64,000 bases of DNA from Hetaerina americana (taxonomy: Eukaryota > Arthropoda > Insecta > Odonata > Calopterygidae), in NCBI GenBank assembly GCA_022747635.1, contig JAKTNV010000165.1:434001-498000 (forward strand), given 5' to 3'. Under the pieces are notes generated by a model, which worked only from the letters and a program-made list of their open reading frames with translations, ran no database searches and was not told where the DNA came from. Positions within the stretch are counted from its first letter, which is position 1, and each line of letters starts with the position of its first letter. Positions 31,264 through 41,083 of the stretch are shown piece after piece. The position numbers and the translations under genes are program-made.

Positions 31264-33940
31264 ACCCGTCTACTCTCCTCACCACCTAAGCTTCCTCCAG
31301 TGGAACTGTAACAGCATCAGGTCAAAATCACTCGAGCTACAGCACCTCACGGCCGTCTACTCCTCGGATATTATACTTCTTCAAGAAACAAAGCTGACTG
31401 TCAACCAAACCTTCTATATCCCCAACTACAGAGTCTTCCGCAGAGACAGGCCTGATTCCAAGGCTGGAGGCGGAGTAGCAATCCTCATCAAGAAAACCAT
31501 TCCTTGCTGCCAACTATCACCACCTGCTACTAACAAGCTTGAACTTGTCGGTATTACAATAAAGACCAGGGAAGGGATTTTAAACATATGGTCAGTTTAC
31601 TTCCCGCCCAGCACCAGCAAATATCCCCAGGAGGACCTGGATGCAATCAAATGTATCCTCATCCCAAGGGCTCTGCTAGGTGGCGACTTCAATGCCAAGC
31701 ATATGGCCTGGGGTTGCAAATGCAACTCTACTCGCGGCAACTCTTTGCGCCGTCTCCAAATCTCGGAAAATTTTGCCATACTGGCTCCTCCATCCCCAAC
31801 GCATTTCACCCCTAACCCCGTAGACTCTGACATCCCTGACCTCGTCCTTACCTCCCTTCCTCCCAATTTTCACCTTAAAAATGTAACATATGCTGCCTCC
31901 GATCACTGTCCACTAACCTACACTGTTTCCCTGAATCCGACGATCCCCAACTCACAAACCATAAAAGTCAACTGGAAACGGTTTCATTCGACCTGCTGCG
32001 TTACGCCTCTGGAACGCCCGATCCTCAACATAAAAGAAGACATTGACTCAGCCATCAAACAGTTTACCTTGACCCTCACGTCGATAGCAAATTCTTCCCA
32101 ACTCCGCCAAGATCCGGCAATTCTAGCTGGTCAAACTCTGCCGGCTGAGATTTTGAACCTCATTCGGAAGAGAAACAGCGCAAGACAGCTATGGCTGCGT
32201 ACCCACCACCCCATTGATGGCCGCAGATACAGGGCTCTTCGCAACCTTGTCACCTCCTCCCTCAGAAAGGAAAAACAATCCCTCTGGGACAAAAAGATCA
32301 GTTCCCTGTCTTATGAGGATAACTCAGTATGGCCACTCGCCCGATCACTCCGAAAAAGATCTACACCCCCAGCTCCTCTCCTTCATAACGGGTCATTATC
32401 ATACTCCGACCAGGAAAAGTGTGAAATCTTCGCCGACATCTTGGAATCGGTCTTTTGCAACCCAAATCCATCCCATCTTGACTCCCCCGCTAACCAAACT
32501 TTCGACTCTATCGCATTTACTCCCCCTCCTGCTATCCCAGCGGCTACAATGACCGACTTAAAGGCCATCATTAATAACTGCAAAGCCAAATCCGCTCCCG
32601 GCCCTGACCGCATCTCATACAACCACCCCAAAAACCTCCTCATACACTTCCTTAAACACCTTCTGTCCATCCTGAACTCATGCCTCTCACTCTGCTATTT
32701 GCCTGCCGCCTGGAAGTGTGCAAAAGTCATACTCATACCCAAACCCGGAAAAGATCCTAAGGACCCTGGTAATCACAGAACCATCAGCCTTCTCCCCTGC
32801 ATGGGTAAGGTCCTGGAGCGTGTCATTCACTACCGCCTTGATGAGGAATTCACTGCACTAAATATCCTACGGCCGGAACAAACGGGCTTCAGAAGAAAAA
32901 CAGCAACCACCCACCAAAACCTCCGACTTGTCGAGCATATTACTTTTGGATTCAACATTATAAAACACACCCAGGTCGCATTTCTAGACATCAAACGGGC
33001 CTTTGACCGTGTCTGGAAAGAAGGACTCGTCTACAAACTCTCCGAGACTGATATCTTTTTCTCTCTTGTTAAAATTATAGCATCATTCCTCTCAAACAGA
33101 ACTTTCTTTGTCTCCATAAACTCTCACAACTAAAACCCGAGAAAAATCCTTGCTGGCGTCCCTCAGGGTGCTGTTTTATCCCCAACCCTTTTCAATCTTT
33201 ATATAAATGATCTCCCCTCCCATCCTAAAACCCAAGTGTACCTGTACGCCGACGACACCACCATTGCATCTCAGTCTTTCTGTCCCGACACTGCAGCAGA
33301 CAACGTCCAGGAACACCTGGACTTAGTTGAAGAATGGATGGACTCTTGGACACTCCGTGTCCATCCAGACAAATGCGAACATGTCAACTTTGCAAGAAAG
33401 TGGAAGAAACCCTGCTCTACTGCCCTTTTTTATGGTAACTCCCGCATCCCCCTTAAAAACTCAGAAAAATTCCTGGGAGTCATACTGGACAGGAAACTTA
33501 CCTGGCAGGAGCATACTAAGTACGTGCTCAACAAGGCAAACGCGGCGCGTGCTTCCCTGTTCCCCCTTCTAAATCACAGAAGTCCCCTTAAACTAAGTAC
33601 CAAATTGATCCTCTACAAATCCATGATTCGCCCCATCCTGACATATGGCTACCCAGCCTGGGGAGCCATATCCGACACAAACATAAAGAAAATTTGCACT
33701 TTTCAAAATAAAGCTATCCGTCATATAGCTGAAGCCCCCTGGTTCTTTCGCAATGATTCCCTCCACAAAGATCTGCAGCTACCACCCATCAGTACCTACC
33801 TCCAATCCATTGCTTCGTCCTTTTCCAAATCACTGCCCATCACCCAAAACCCCTTATTAGAATAACTATGGTCCTACGATAACAATCCACACTTCAAGCA
33901 TAAACGTCCTAAACTTACCGCAATGCCCAACATAAATTAA
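31253..33940 (+). pseudogene. W ORF2 (APE endonuclease and reverse transcriptase)
   Basis: 896 codons in one frame with TAA at 33131-33133 (codon 627) and 33863-33865. Endonuclease: LQWNCNS at residues 15-21, QETK with E45, GDFNAKH with D145/N147, SDHCP with H218. RT: motif A FLDIKRAFDRVW (D579), motif B AGVPQGAVLSPTLFN after the first stop, motif C YADD at 665-668, then FLGVILDRKLTW and LILYKSMIRPI. No RNase H is present, as usual for Jockey. All catalytic residues are intact; the two stops separate motif A from B and remove the last ~25 residues. Confidence 0.9.
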
Positions 33941-34050
33941 GCATCCTTTCTCCGTAACCACGCCCTAAAATACCCATATCATACCACCGTTTATCAGCAT
34001 CAGCTGGAAATCGGGACAAGATGCGCAAGGCGCAGTACTATATCGGTTCG

Positions 34051-35619
34051 GTTACGCTGGTTATTCTCGGCCGCTTGTGCGCGAGCGATTTGGAGCCGGC
34101 GTTGCAAAACGTGATCGTACGGGGGTACCTCCGTGTAACACGGTAGGAGGGGTCGTAAGACATCATCCCAAGGCATATCCAATTCCCTCCCATATAAAAG
34201 GTAAGGAGGAGTTTGCTCTGTGATTCGATGTTTGCTATTTCTGTACACAAATAATGCAAAATTTAGTTGACCGTTCCAATCCGAGTGGTCTTGGTTGACA
34301 TAGTGAGAAATAACGGCGGCAAAAGATTGGTGCGCCCTCTCCAGCCTACCATTGGAAGCGGGATTGTAAGGGGAGGTAAAAATTGTCTTTACTTTCAATA
34401 GATCACAAATTCCCCTCATAAGCTGTGATGTGAAATTGGCACCTCTGTCAGTGAGAAGGGTGGCTGGCACCCCATGACGGCAAATGATCTGCTCTACGAA
34501 GGCTCGAGCTACAGTTTCTGCGGATTGATCAATGATAGGTATGGCCTCCGGATATGTCGTAAGATAATCTTGACATGATAGTATGGAGCGATTGCCTCTA
34601 TTGGATACTTTTAATGGACCAATTATATCCAAAGCAATTTTCTCGAACGGATATGACGCTTCGGTGACAGGTTGAATAGGTATTCTTTCCTTTCTTCCCT
34701 TTCGTTTCTTGCAGCTTACGCAATTACTAACGTAATCTCGAGTGTCGGCGTACAGCCTTGGCCAATTAAAATGTCTTTGCACAATATTTAATGTTTTGTC
34801 TATTCCTAGATGTCCTGCTAGGGGGCTGTCATGGCATCTTTGTAATATGTAATCTCTCATGCTTACGGGTGCACAGATGGTGTATAAAGGGTCGGGAGTC
34901 TTAACGTGGATTTTATAGAGTACTCCATGCTCGTCTAAGAGATAGTTGGGGTTTCGTTCTTCCGCTAGCGTACGCAGTGGTCGAAGTTCCGGACAAATTG
35001 ACTGTTCTTGCGCAATGTTGGTTTTATCCCAAACTGGCTCGTATTCCGTGTCTTGATGGAGGGCATTTACTATTGGGTTCACTGCGCGGGAGAGAGCGTC
35101 TACGTGCGGAATATCTTTTCCTGCTTTGTACTGTATTGTAAACGAGTATTCGGTGAGCTCCATTATCCACCTAGCCAGTCTGGGTTTCGGCTCGGGAAGG
35201 GCAAGTAGCCATCGGAGCGGGCTATGATCAGTGATTAAAGTGAACGGACGGCCTAAAAGATATACTCTGAACTTTCTAATCATATGTACGACCGCCAAAC
35301 ACTCAAGTTCAGTGGCGGAGTATGCTTTTTGCTGCTGTGTCAACTGCTTGCTGGCGCATGCTATCATATGCCCGCCATCTTCAAAATTCTGCAACAGCAC
35401 TCCTCCAATCGCCACGGAAGAAGCGTCAGTGGTCAAAATGAATTCTTTCGAAAAGTCAGGGAATCGCAATACCGGTTGACTCGTGAGAGAAGCCCTTAAT
35501 TTTTCAAAAGATTCTTGTTGCTCTCTTTCCCAAATAAACTCCGTATCCTTCCTTGTTAGCGAGGTAAGAGGACTCCAAAATTGAGCAAAATGCAAAATAA
35601 ATTTCCTGTAATATCCCAC
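34051..35619 (-). pseudogene. pol: E pol: RNase H and integrase
   Basis: An uninterrupted frame of more than 500 codons. RNase H: FILTTDASSVAIGGVLLQ, ATELECLAVV, LITDHSPLRWLL and PHVDALSR. Integrase: zinc domain HLGIDKTLNIVQRHF with NCVSCKKRKG, then catalytic core ALDIIGPL (D), LLTDRGANF (D) and SNGRLERAHQSF (E), a complete DDE triad. The W insertion ends it at 34051; the C-terminus resumes at 28550. Confidence 0.9.
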
Positions 35620-36656
35620 TAACCCAAGGAACGATTGCAGTTGCTTAACGTTACGTGGTGCTGAAAACTGCTTATTGCATGTATTTTTTCTTCATCGGTT
35701 TCCAACCCATTAGCGGAAACGACGTGACCGAGGAATTTCACTCGTGTTTGTAAGAATTCACATTTTTGTGGTTTCAGTTTCAAATTCGCTTTCCTCAGTC
35801 TTGAAAAAATTTCTCTCAAGCCTAGTATGTGTTTTTCCATGCTCTCATCATGCCATAATATGTCGTCGAGATGGAACAAAACTCCTCGATTGATCATTCC
35901 ATCTAGTACGGTTGTCATAAGACGCATGAATGTGGAAGGCGCGTTCGAAAGGCCGAATGCCATCCTGTTGCACTCGTAGTGCCCGTCTGGAGTGCTAAAA
36001 GCGGTTTGTGCCCTGTTTTTTTCGTCTACTTCAACTTGCCAGTAACCTTGAGATAAATCTAGGCAACTGAAATATTTTGTCCCTCCTAACTGATCGAATA
36101 TTTCGTCCATATTTGGCAGTGGAAATACTTCCTTTCTAGTGACGGCGTTCAGAGCGCGATAGTCAAAGCAAGGCCTATACTTGACAGGTTCGCCTGGAAC
36201 ATGCTTTTTCTTTACTAGAATCAGAGGAGCAGACCATGGACTGGTAGATGGAGATATTACTCCCTGCTCAAGCATATCCCCGATGGCCTCCTTTAGAGCT
36301 TCACTTTGAGAATGAGGGACGCGATATGGAGCCTTTTTAATGGGTTTGGAATCTCCCACATCTATGGTATGCTGTACCAGGTTGGTGCATCCCAATTTAA
36401 TATCCCCGTGGATAAAAATATCTGCATACTCTAGTAAAAGTTGCTTTAAAGAGTCAGTCGCTTCATTTGGAGTATCAGAAAACGAGAATAGTGACAGTAA
36501 CTCAGCGGTGGAGTGGTGCTCGGGCCACATTTCTGGGGTTTCTGTTTCAATCGAATTTACAGCTAGTAATTCATGACTTTCTGAAAAAATGTTGAAACTG
36601 TATAAGGACCCTTTTCTTAACATCTTTGGTTCGGGCCGTGTGTTACACAACAACAA
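35619..36656 (-). pseudogene. pol: E pol: reverse transcriptase
   Basis: 345-codon frame. PYRVPHSQSEALKEAIGDML, SPWSAPLILVKKKH, YRPCFDYRALN, FSCLDLSQGYWQVEV (motif A), AFGLSNAPSTFMRLM and the catalytic box FHLDDILWHDE, where histidine replaces the usual tyrosine of YLDD. KCEFLQTRVKFLGHVVS marks the thumb and connection. A frameshift at about 35640 separates it from RNase H. Confidence 0.9.
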
Positions 36657-37371
36657 AGGTATTACACCATCGGGGGAGACGGTTGCTAGAACTGGAAGTA
36701 TTAATACATCTCAGTCCCTTCCCTGAATAATGATATCCTCCCCATAATAGTCCTGAATCTTGGTACTCGTCAACATAACCGAGCGTGGAGGAATTTTAAT
36801 TGTATCAACAAATGTAGCTTCATGCGACGCTTTCTCTTGCGTACAGGTTACTCGTCCTTCTGTCCCGCAATTACTTTCTGCATGGACTACGGATGGATTG
36901 CTATCAACAACTTACGTTTTACATTCGCTTTTCTGCCCAACAGTTAGATTTGCTCAAATAAAAATTTCTCGCGTACAGGTTACTCGTCCTTCTGTCCCGC
37001 TAGAGTGAGTGGCCTCAACCAAGACATCTTCAGTATCCCCAAAAATGTCCCCAAGCAAACCGGTGCTTGTGACTTCGATTCCTGACGGCACTAATATATC
37101 ATCACTCAACTCTTCCCAATTCAATTTTTAGGTTTCCAAAAGGGAAACTTGTACTCTGCATAATACTCACAGCGGCACCGGTATCCACTTATAAGGAATA
37201 CACTCTACCTAGTACTGTAACCGAGACCGTCAAGCCGACTTCTGGTGCTACGACGAGCACTAATTCGTCCCCGACCTTCCGGCCGGGGTGGCCGCGTTTC
37301 CCTGATCTCGGTTTTGGGTGGGGGTGGGACAATCTATCGGGCGATGGCCCGCTTGCTTGGACACGCCGCAA
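36657..37371 (-). pseudogene. pol: E protease and linker
   Basis: 37371-37189 reads RKVGDELVLVVAPEVGLTVSV and stops at a TAA (37187-37189 region). Immediately after, still on the reverse strand, VDTGAAVSIM gives an intact DTGA active site. Further coding is patchy down to 36657. A 30-bp direct repeat (CGTACAGGTTACTCGTCCTT at about 36840 and 36973) lies in the linker. Confidence 0.7.
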
Positions 37372-38438
37372 ATCATCAGAGGGAAATCTTTACTGACATG
37401 GCTCCCTTCCCCACAGTTATAACATGCGCGGGGTTTTGTACGGCAATAGCGCGCGATGTGTCCCACCTTTTTACAGTAATTACAAGTCCGAGGCGCATTA
37501 GTTACGTTCCCTCCACCCACCGGCAGTGTAGACTGTGGAGGCTTCGTGTGTACATTTGTCTGGATTGCGTACACTTGATCCGAAAGACTAGGGCTCACAG
37601 TGGGGTTTAAGATAGGCTGGAGATGGGGTTGAACATGACTCGTTAAGAAATATCGTGTCGGGTCACTGTACGGAAAGGTTGTCGGTGTCTTCACGTTAGG
37701 ACTACGCACGGGCATACCAAAGTCATGGTTCTGCAAGAAGTTTACTTCCCTAACGCCTGAGTAATTACGAGCATTGAGTTCCTCTAGGTTATCAAATTCC
37801 TCAGCCTCTTGCATGGTTCTTGGATTGCGCACTAGCACGAATCGCCCAATTTTTCCCTAAGTCCGACCAAGAACTGTGAGAGGAGGCGGTTCTCGAGCAT
37901 AATTCCTGTCGCTTGTGAGTCTGGGTCTAGAAAAGCATCTCTTAGTTTTCGTCCCAATTCCCTGAGACGGGAAGAATACTCGTTCACGCTTTCCAAGGGG
38001 CGTTGCAAACAGCTTGTGAACATTCTTTCAACAGAGACCAGTGAAATTTTTGGAATGAAACGCTTTTTCATTAGTTAAGAAAAAAGTTCATAAGACTCAA
38101 TAACGTGAGGATTTGACTTAATGAATTCGGCAGCGGTACCGCTCAGACGCAGCCGTGCTACGCTTAAGGTCTGATTCTCACTCCACCCGCTAAGATGACT
38201 CACTAACTTAAGATTATTCCTCGATGCTTACGTCCCCATCACCGTTAAAACTCGGAATTAAATAAATGTGATGTCCTGAAAATGTTTGTTGCATAGTTGG
38301 ATGGGAAACAGGGTCGCTTTCTATCATATTAACAGCGGTAGGAAAATCGATTAAGTTCGTATTGTTTGGTGATAAATCAAGCTCCCGAGGCAGAGATTCG
38401 CCAAAGCGCCCATACGTGCCCTTTCCACCGAAATCCAT
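37260..38438 (-). pseudogene. gag: E gag
   Basis: Three frames. 38438-38214 is the N-terminal part (HIYLIPSFNGDGDVS). 38071-37832 is the capsid part (SVERMFTSCLQRPLESVNEY, LLSQFLVGLREKLGD). 37838-37260 is the C-terminal part with the nucleocapsid knuckles CNYCKKVGHIARYC and CYNCGEGSHVSKDF, the last cysteine of the second knuckle being replaced by phenylalanine, then a third altered repeat. Frameshifts divide them at about 38090-38210 and 37835. Confidence 0.8.
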
Positions 38439-38667
38439 TATGATTTAAAGACAATACGGCTAGGACAAAATTCATTCGCCATATGTTAGTAATACTATAT
38501 AACTGATTCTCGTTAATAAAAAAATGGGGTTAGTTTCCTTTTAGCATTACGCGTAACTACTTCTTAAATCGAAATTCAATCATACGAATGAAGCATGATG
38601 GACCGAAGGCAAGTTGCATTTAAATAAGACCCTCCAAGACTCCGCAACCCCACACCTGACACCAATA
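38439..38667 (-). promoter_or_regulatory. E leader and primer-binding site
   Basis: Untranslated leader between LTR and gag. The reverse strand right after the LTR end reads TATTGGTGTCAGG (38655-38667), identical to the G1 primer-binding site. Confidence 0.65.
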
Positions 38668-38793
38668 TGTCGCGTGGACATAGTAGGGTTGGGTTCGTGG
38701 AATCAAAGAAGGGCTTTCCTTGCTATACATTTATTGGACTTACTACACAAGGAGTCCGGCCCGGAAGGAAAGAGGAAGCGTAGAGACAACAGC
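38668..38793 (-). repeat. E 5' LTR, inner 126 bp only
   Basis: Starts TGTCGCGTGGAC next to the primer-binding site, so it is the inner (U5/R) end of the 5' LTR. On the reverse strand it contains AATAAATG near 38715, a likely polyadenylation signal. It stops abruptly at 38793, where J2 begins. An inverted copy lies at 44010-44133. Confidence 0.75.
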
Positions 38794-39184
38794 GGAGAAA
38801 GCAAGGTTGACTTCTAAGGGGCTCACAGTTTGATCCAAAGCGGGGGTGATGTCGCGGGGACATGATGCTAGTTCTGATGTTTCGGAAAAGCCAAGTAGAT
38901 GGCAGTCTCAATACAAAATGTCGCGGGGATCTGATGCTCGGACATCTAGAAGGACTCATGCGAGCTAGTGTCCTTTTCGCCGAATCCGTGATAGCAAATT
39001 TGGTGAACAGTGGCTGGACACAGTCACCCACTACCGAGGTTAACCTGCTTTTTCCCCTTCCGCTAATGATACGGAGTTCGGCGTCCGGTCTTTGTACCCG
39101 GGAATTCATATATAAACCCCGAGCGCCCCAACTTCATTGCCAGAATCAAGGAGACATCAGACGAGAGCCTACTACTTTCTTGGG
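38794..39184 (+). promoter_or_regulatory. J2 5' leader
   Basis: Contains a near-exact direct repeat ATGTCGCGGGGACATGATGC (38855 region) and ATGTCGCGGGGATCTGATGC (about 38929), and TATATAAACCCCGAGC at about 39109 which resembles a TATA-type box 70-80 bp ahead of the ORF1 ATG. The role is inferred. Confidence 0.4.
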
Positions 39185-41083
39185 ATGTCATCTAGCAACT
39201 CTGCTTTTCCGGTGGTCCAGGTGAGGAGGAAGACACACCGTCGTGCCAACTCCTTCAGAGACTTCATGTCCACGAAGGGAATTGCACAGCGTGGGAATAA
39301 TCGTCCGCAAGGCAAAGAATCTCCAGCTGTTTTGCCGGGGGTATCTAAGTCTTCGGCAAATTCATCATCAGGTGTTGAAGCCTTGGCTCTCAGCCCGTCG
39401 CAGTGCTTGGAGGAGACGAAGGCCCGAAGCGGGACAGCGGAGGCAACAGCAGACCTCGGCCCTTTACAGGGCCAGGTGGTGAAGGACACCGCAGGCGGCG
39501 TCAAGCGAAAGAAGGCATCTGGAAGGAACCAGAAGCCAGAAGATTCCGCGGTTACGCGGATGCCGAATCTTCAAGGAGACGATAGGGCGGAGCGTGCGCT
39601 GAGCGCAGAGGAGGGGGAAGGCGACGACGGATTTACCTTGGTTTCTTCCAAGAGGAAGTAAAGGAAACCGCTTCTGACGAACGACGCAGCCGTCCCGGAA
39701 GCAACACCTCTACCGGCATCGGCACCTAAGACGCTGCGACCACCGCCTATCGTCGTCTATGGGGTCACCGACGTCCAGGGACTGATTGACCAGCTGTCGG
39801 GCGACATAGGTGTTGCTTTCGGCTTGGAAGTTCGAAGAGCTTTAATCCGGATCATCACCTCCAACAGAGAGGGGCATGAAAAGGCACTCTCCTTGCTGCA
39901 GAGCAAGAAAATCCAACACCACTCGCAGCCCATTGAAAGGGTGCCAGGGATGAAGCTGTTCATCAAGGGTATATCTTGATGGATAGCAGTCGAAAAGGTA
40001 TCCGAGGGACTCAGATCCCTCGGATACGAAATTCGTAGCGTACGTCGCCTTACGGTCACGGAGGACGGAAAACCGGTCCCCATAGATCGCCACGTAGCGA
40101 ACGTGGTAAAGACTCCATCGGCCATCGCCCCCGGGGACATCCGCCAGCTCTGCCACCGCTACGTCACTGTGGAGCGTTACCGTGGAGACAGAGGTCCACT
40201 CCAGTGCAGCAACTGCATGCGGTTTGGACACATCGGCATAGCTTGCTGGTGTGCGAAACGCTGCATGCGCTGTGCTGGAGCACACGCAGTCAAGGAATGG
40301 TCCCGAGGAAGGGGAGATGATGCCATCTGTGCGAACTGCGGAGGACCTCATACGGCCGTCTCTCACCGGTATCTCGCCTTTCAGGAGGCTGAGCGGCAAC
40401 AACACGCCAACGCAGGCAAGCCAGCACCAGGGAAGCAGGCGCCCAAGAAACCGGCAGCGGAACCGGGACAAAAACCATTCCGACAAGTCGATCACGCTAC
40501 AACCTACGGAGCAATCCTGAAGGGCCCTTCTCAGGACAAGGTTCAGGCTCTCTCCGGAGAAGAGGGGAACATGGAGGTGGATATCACAGATCCACCCAGG
40601 GATTCTGAGGCGGTCCGAGAACCACCACCAGCGCCAGCCGTAGGAGAGGCCAACAAGGGGAACTTGTCACCCCCCGACAGCCTCCCTCCGAAGGAAGCGA
40701 CCCTTCCTTTTTCTTCCGAAGGGAAGAAGAAGAAAAAGAAGCAGAAGAAGAAATCCCCGAACACCACCGGGGAAGAAGGAATAGCCATTACGAAGCCAAC
40801 CCAGAGGGCGCTTGGGAACACCCTCCGAACGGCAAGTGAAGAATGCGAAAAACCAAGCCAGAAACAGGAAAAACGGAGAGAGGGGACATCAACTGATAAG
40901 TCTCCAGTATCCGCAGAGTCCTCGCTGACACCAGACAGAGAGGACCAGGAATTATGGCAGACCATTGCCGTTATTGCATGCACCTTGAAGAGGCTCGTCA
41001 CCTCGACGCAGGGCAAACTTCTCCTCTCACTCCTGGAAGAGCTGGTGCGCAGCAGGATCGGAAATTCAACCAACCATGGCTGA
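39185..41083 (+). pseudogene. J2 ORF1 (gag-like)
   Basis: 633 codons in one frame from ATG 39185 (MSSSNSAFPV). Stops at TAA 39659-39661 (codon 159) and TGA 39977-39979 (codon 265). Central part: VYGVTDVQGLIDQLSG and SLGYEIRSVRRLTV, typical of the RNA-binding region of Jockey ORF1. Zinc knuckles: CSNCMRFGHIGIAC is complete; CMRCAGAHAVKEW and CANCGGPHTAVSHRY have lost the last cysteine. A KKKKKKQKKK basic run follows. The ORF2 start overlaps by eight bases. Confidence 0.85.

Larger units (their letters stand above)
28562..34050 (+). mobile_element. Jockey-type non-LTR element W, apparently full length
   Basis: 5489-bp insertion in E's integrase, flanked by the 12-bp duplication GTTACGCTGGTT (28550-28561 and 34051-34062). 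It starts CATTCTGCTGCC; a CATTC-type start is a known feature of full-length Jockey/F/Doc-group elements. ORF1 is 29705-31263 and ORF2 31253-33940. There is a long 5' leader of about 1.1 kb. The 3' end shows no poly(A). Damage is limited: one frameshift and three in-frame stops, so it is a rather young insertion. Confidence 0.85.
25511..38793 (-). mobile_element. Env-bearing gypsy element E (errantivirus-like), split by Jockey W
   Basis: Minus-strand element of about 7.8 kb once the W insertion (28562-34050) is set aside. Order: partial 5' LTR 38793-38668, primer-binding site, gag, protease, RT, RNase H, integrase to 34051, integrase C-terminus from 28550, an intervening proline-rich frame, and env to about 25511. 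No 3' LTR: env runs into G3. Gag-pol-env with LTRs is the layout of insect errantiviruses (Metaviridae). All reading frames carry breaks. Confidence 0.8.
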
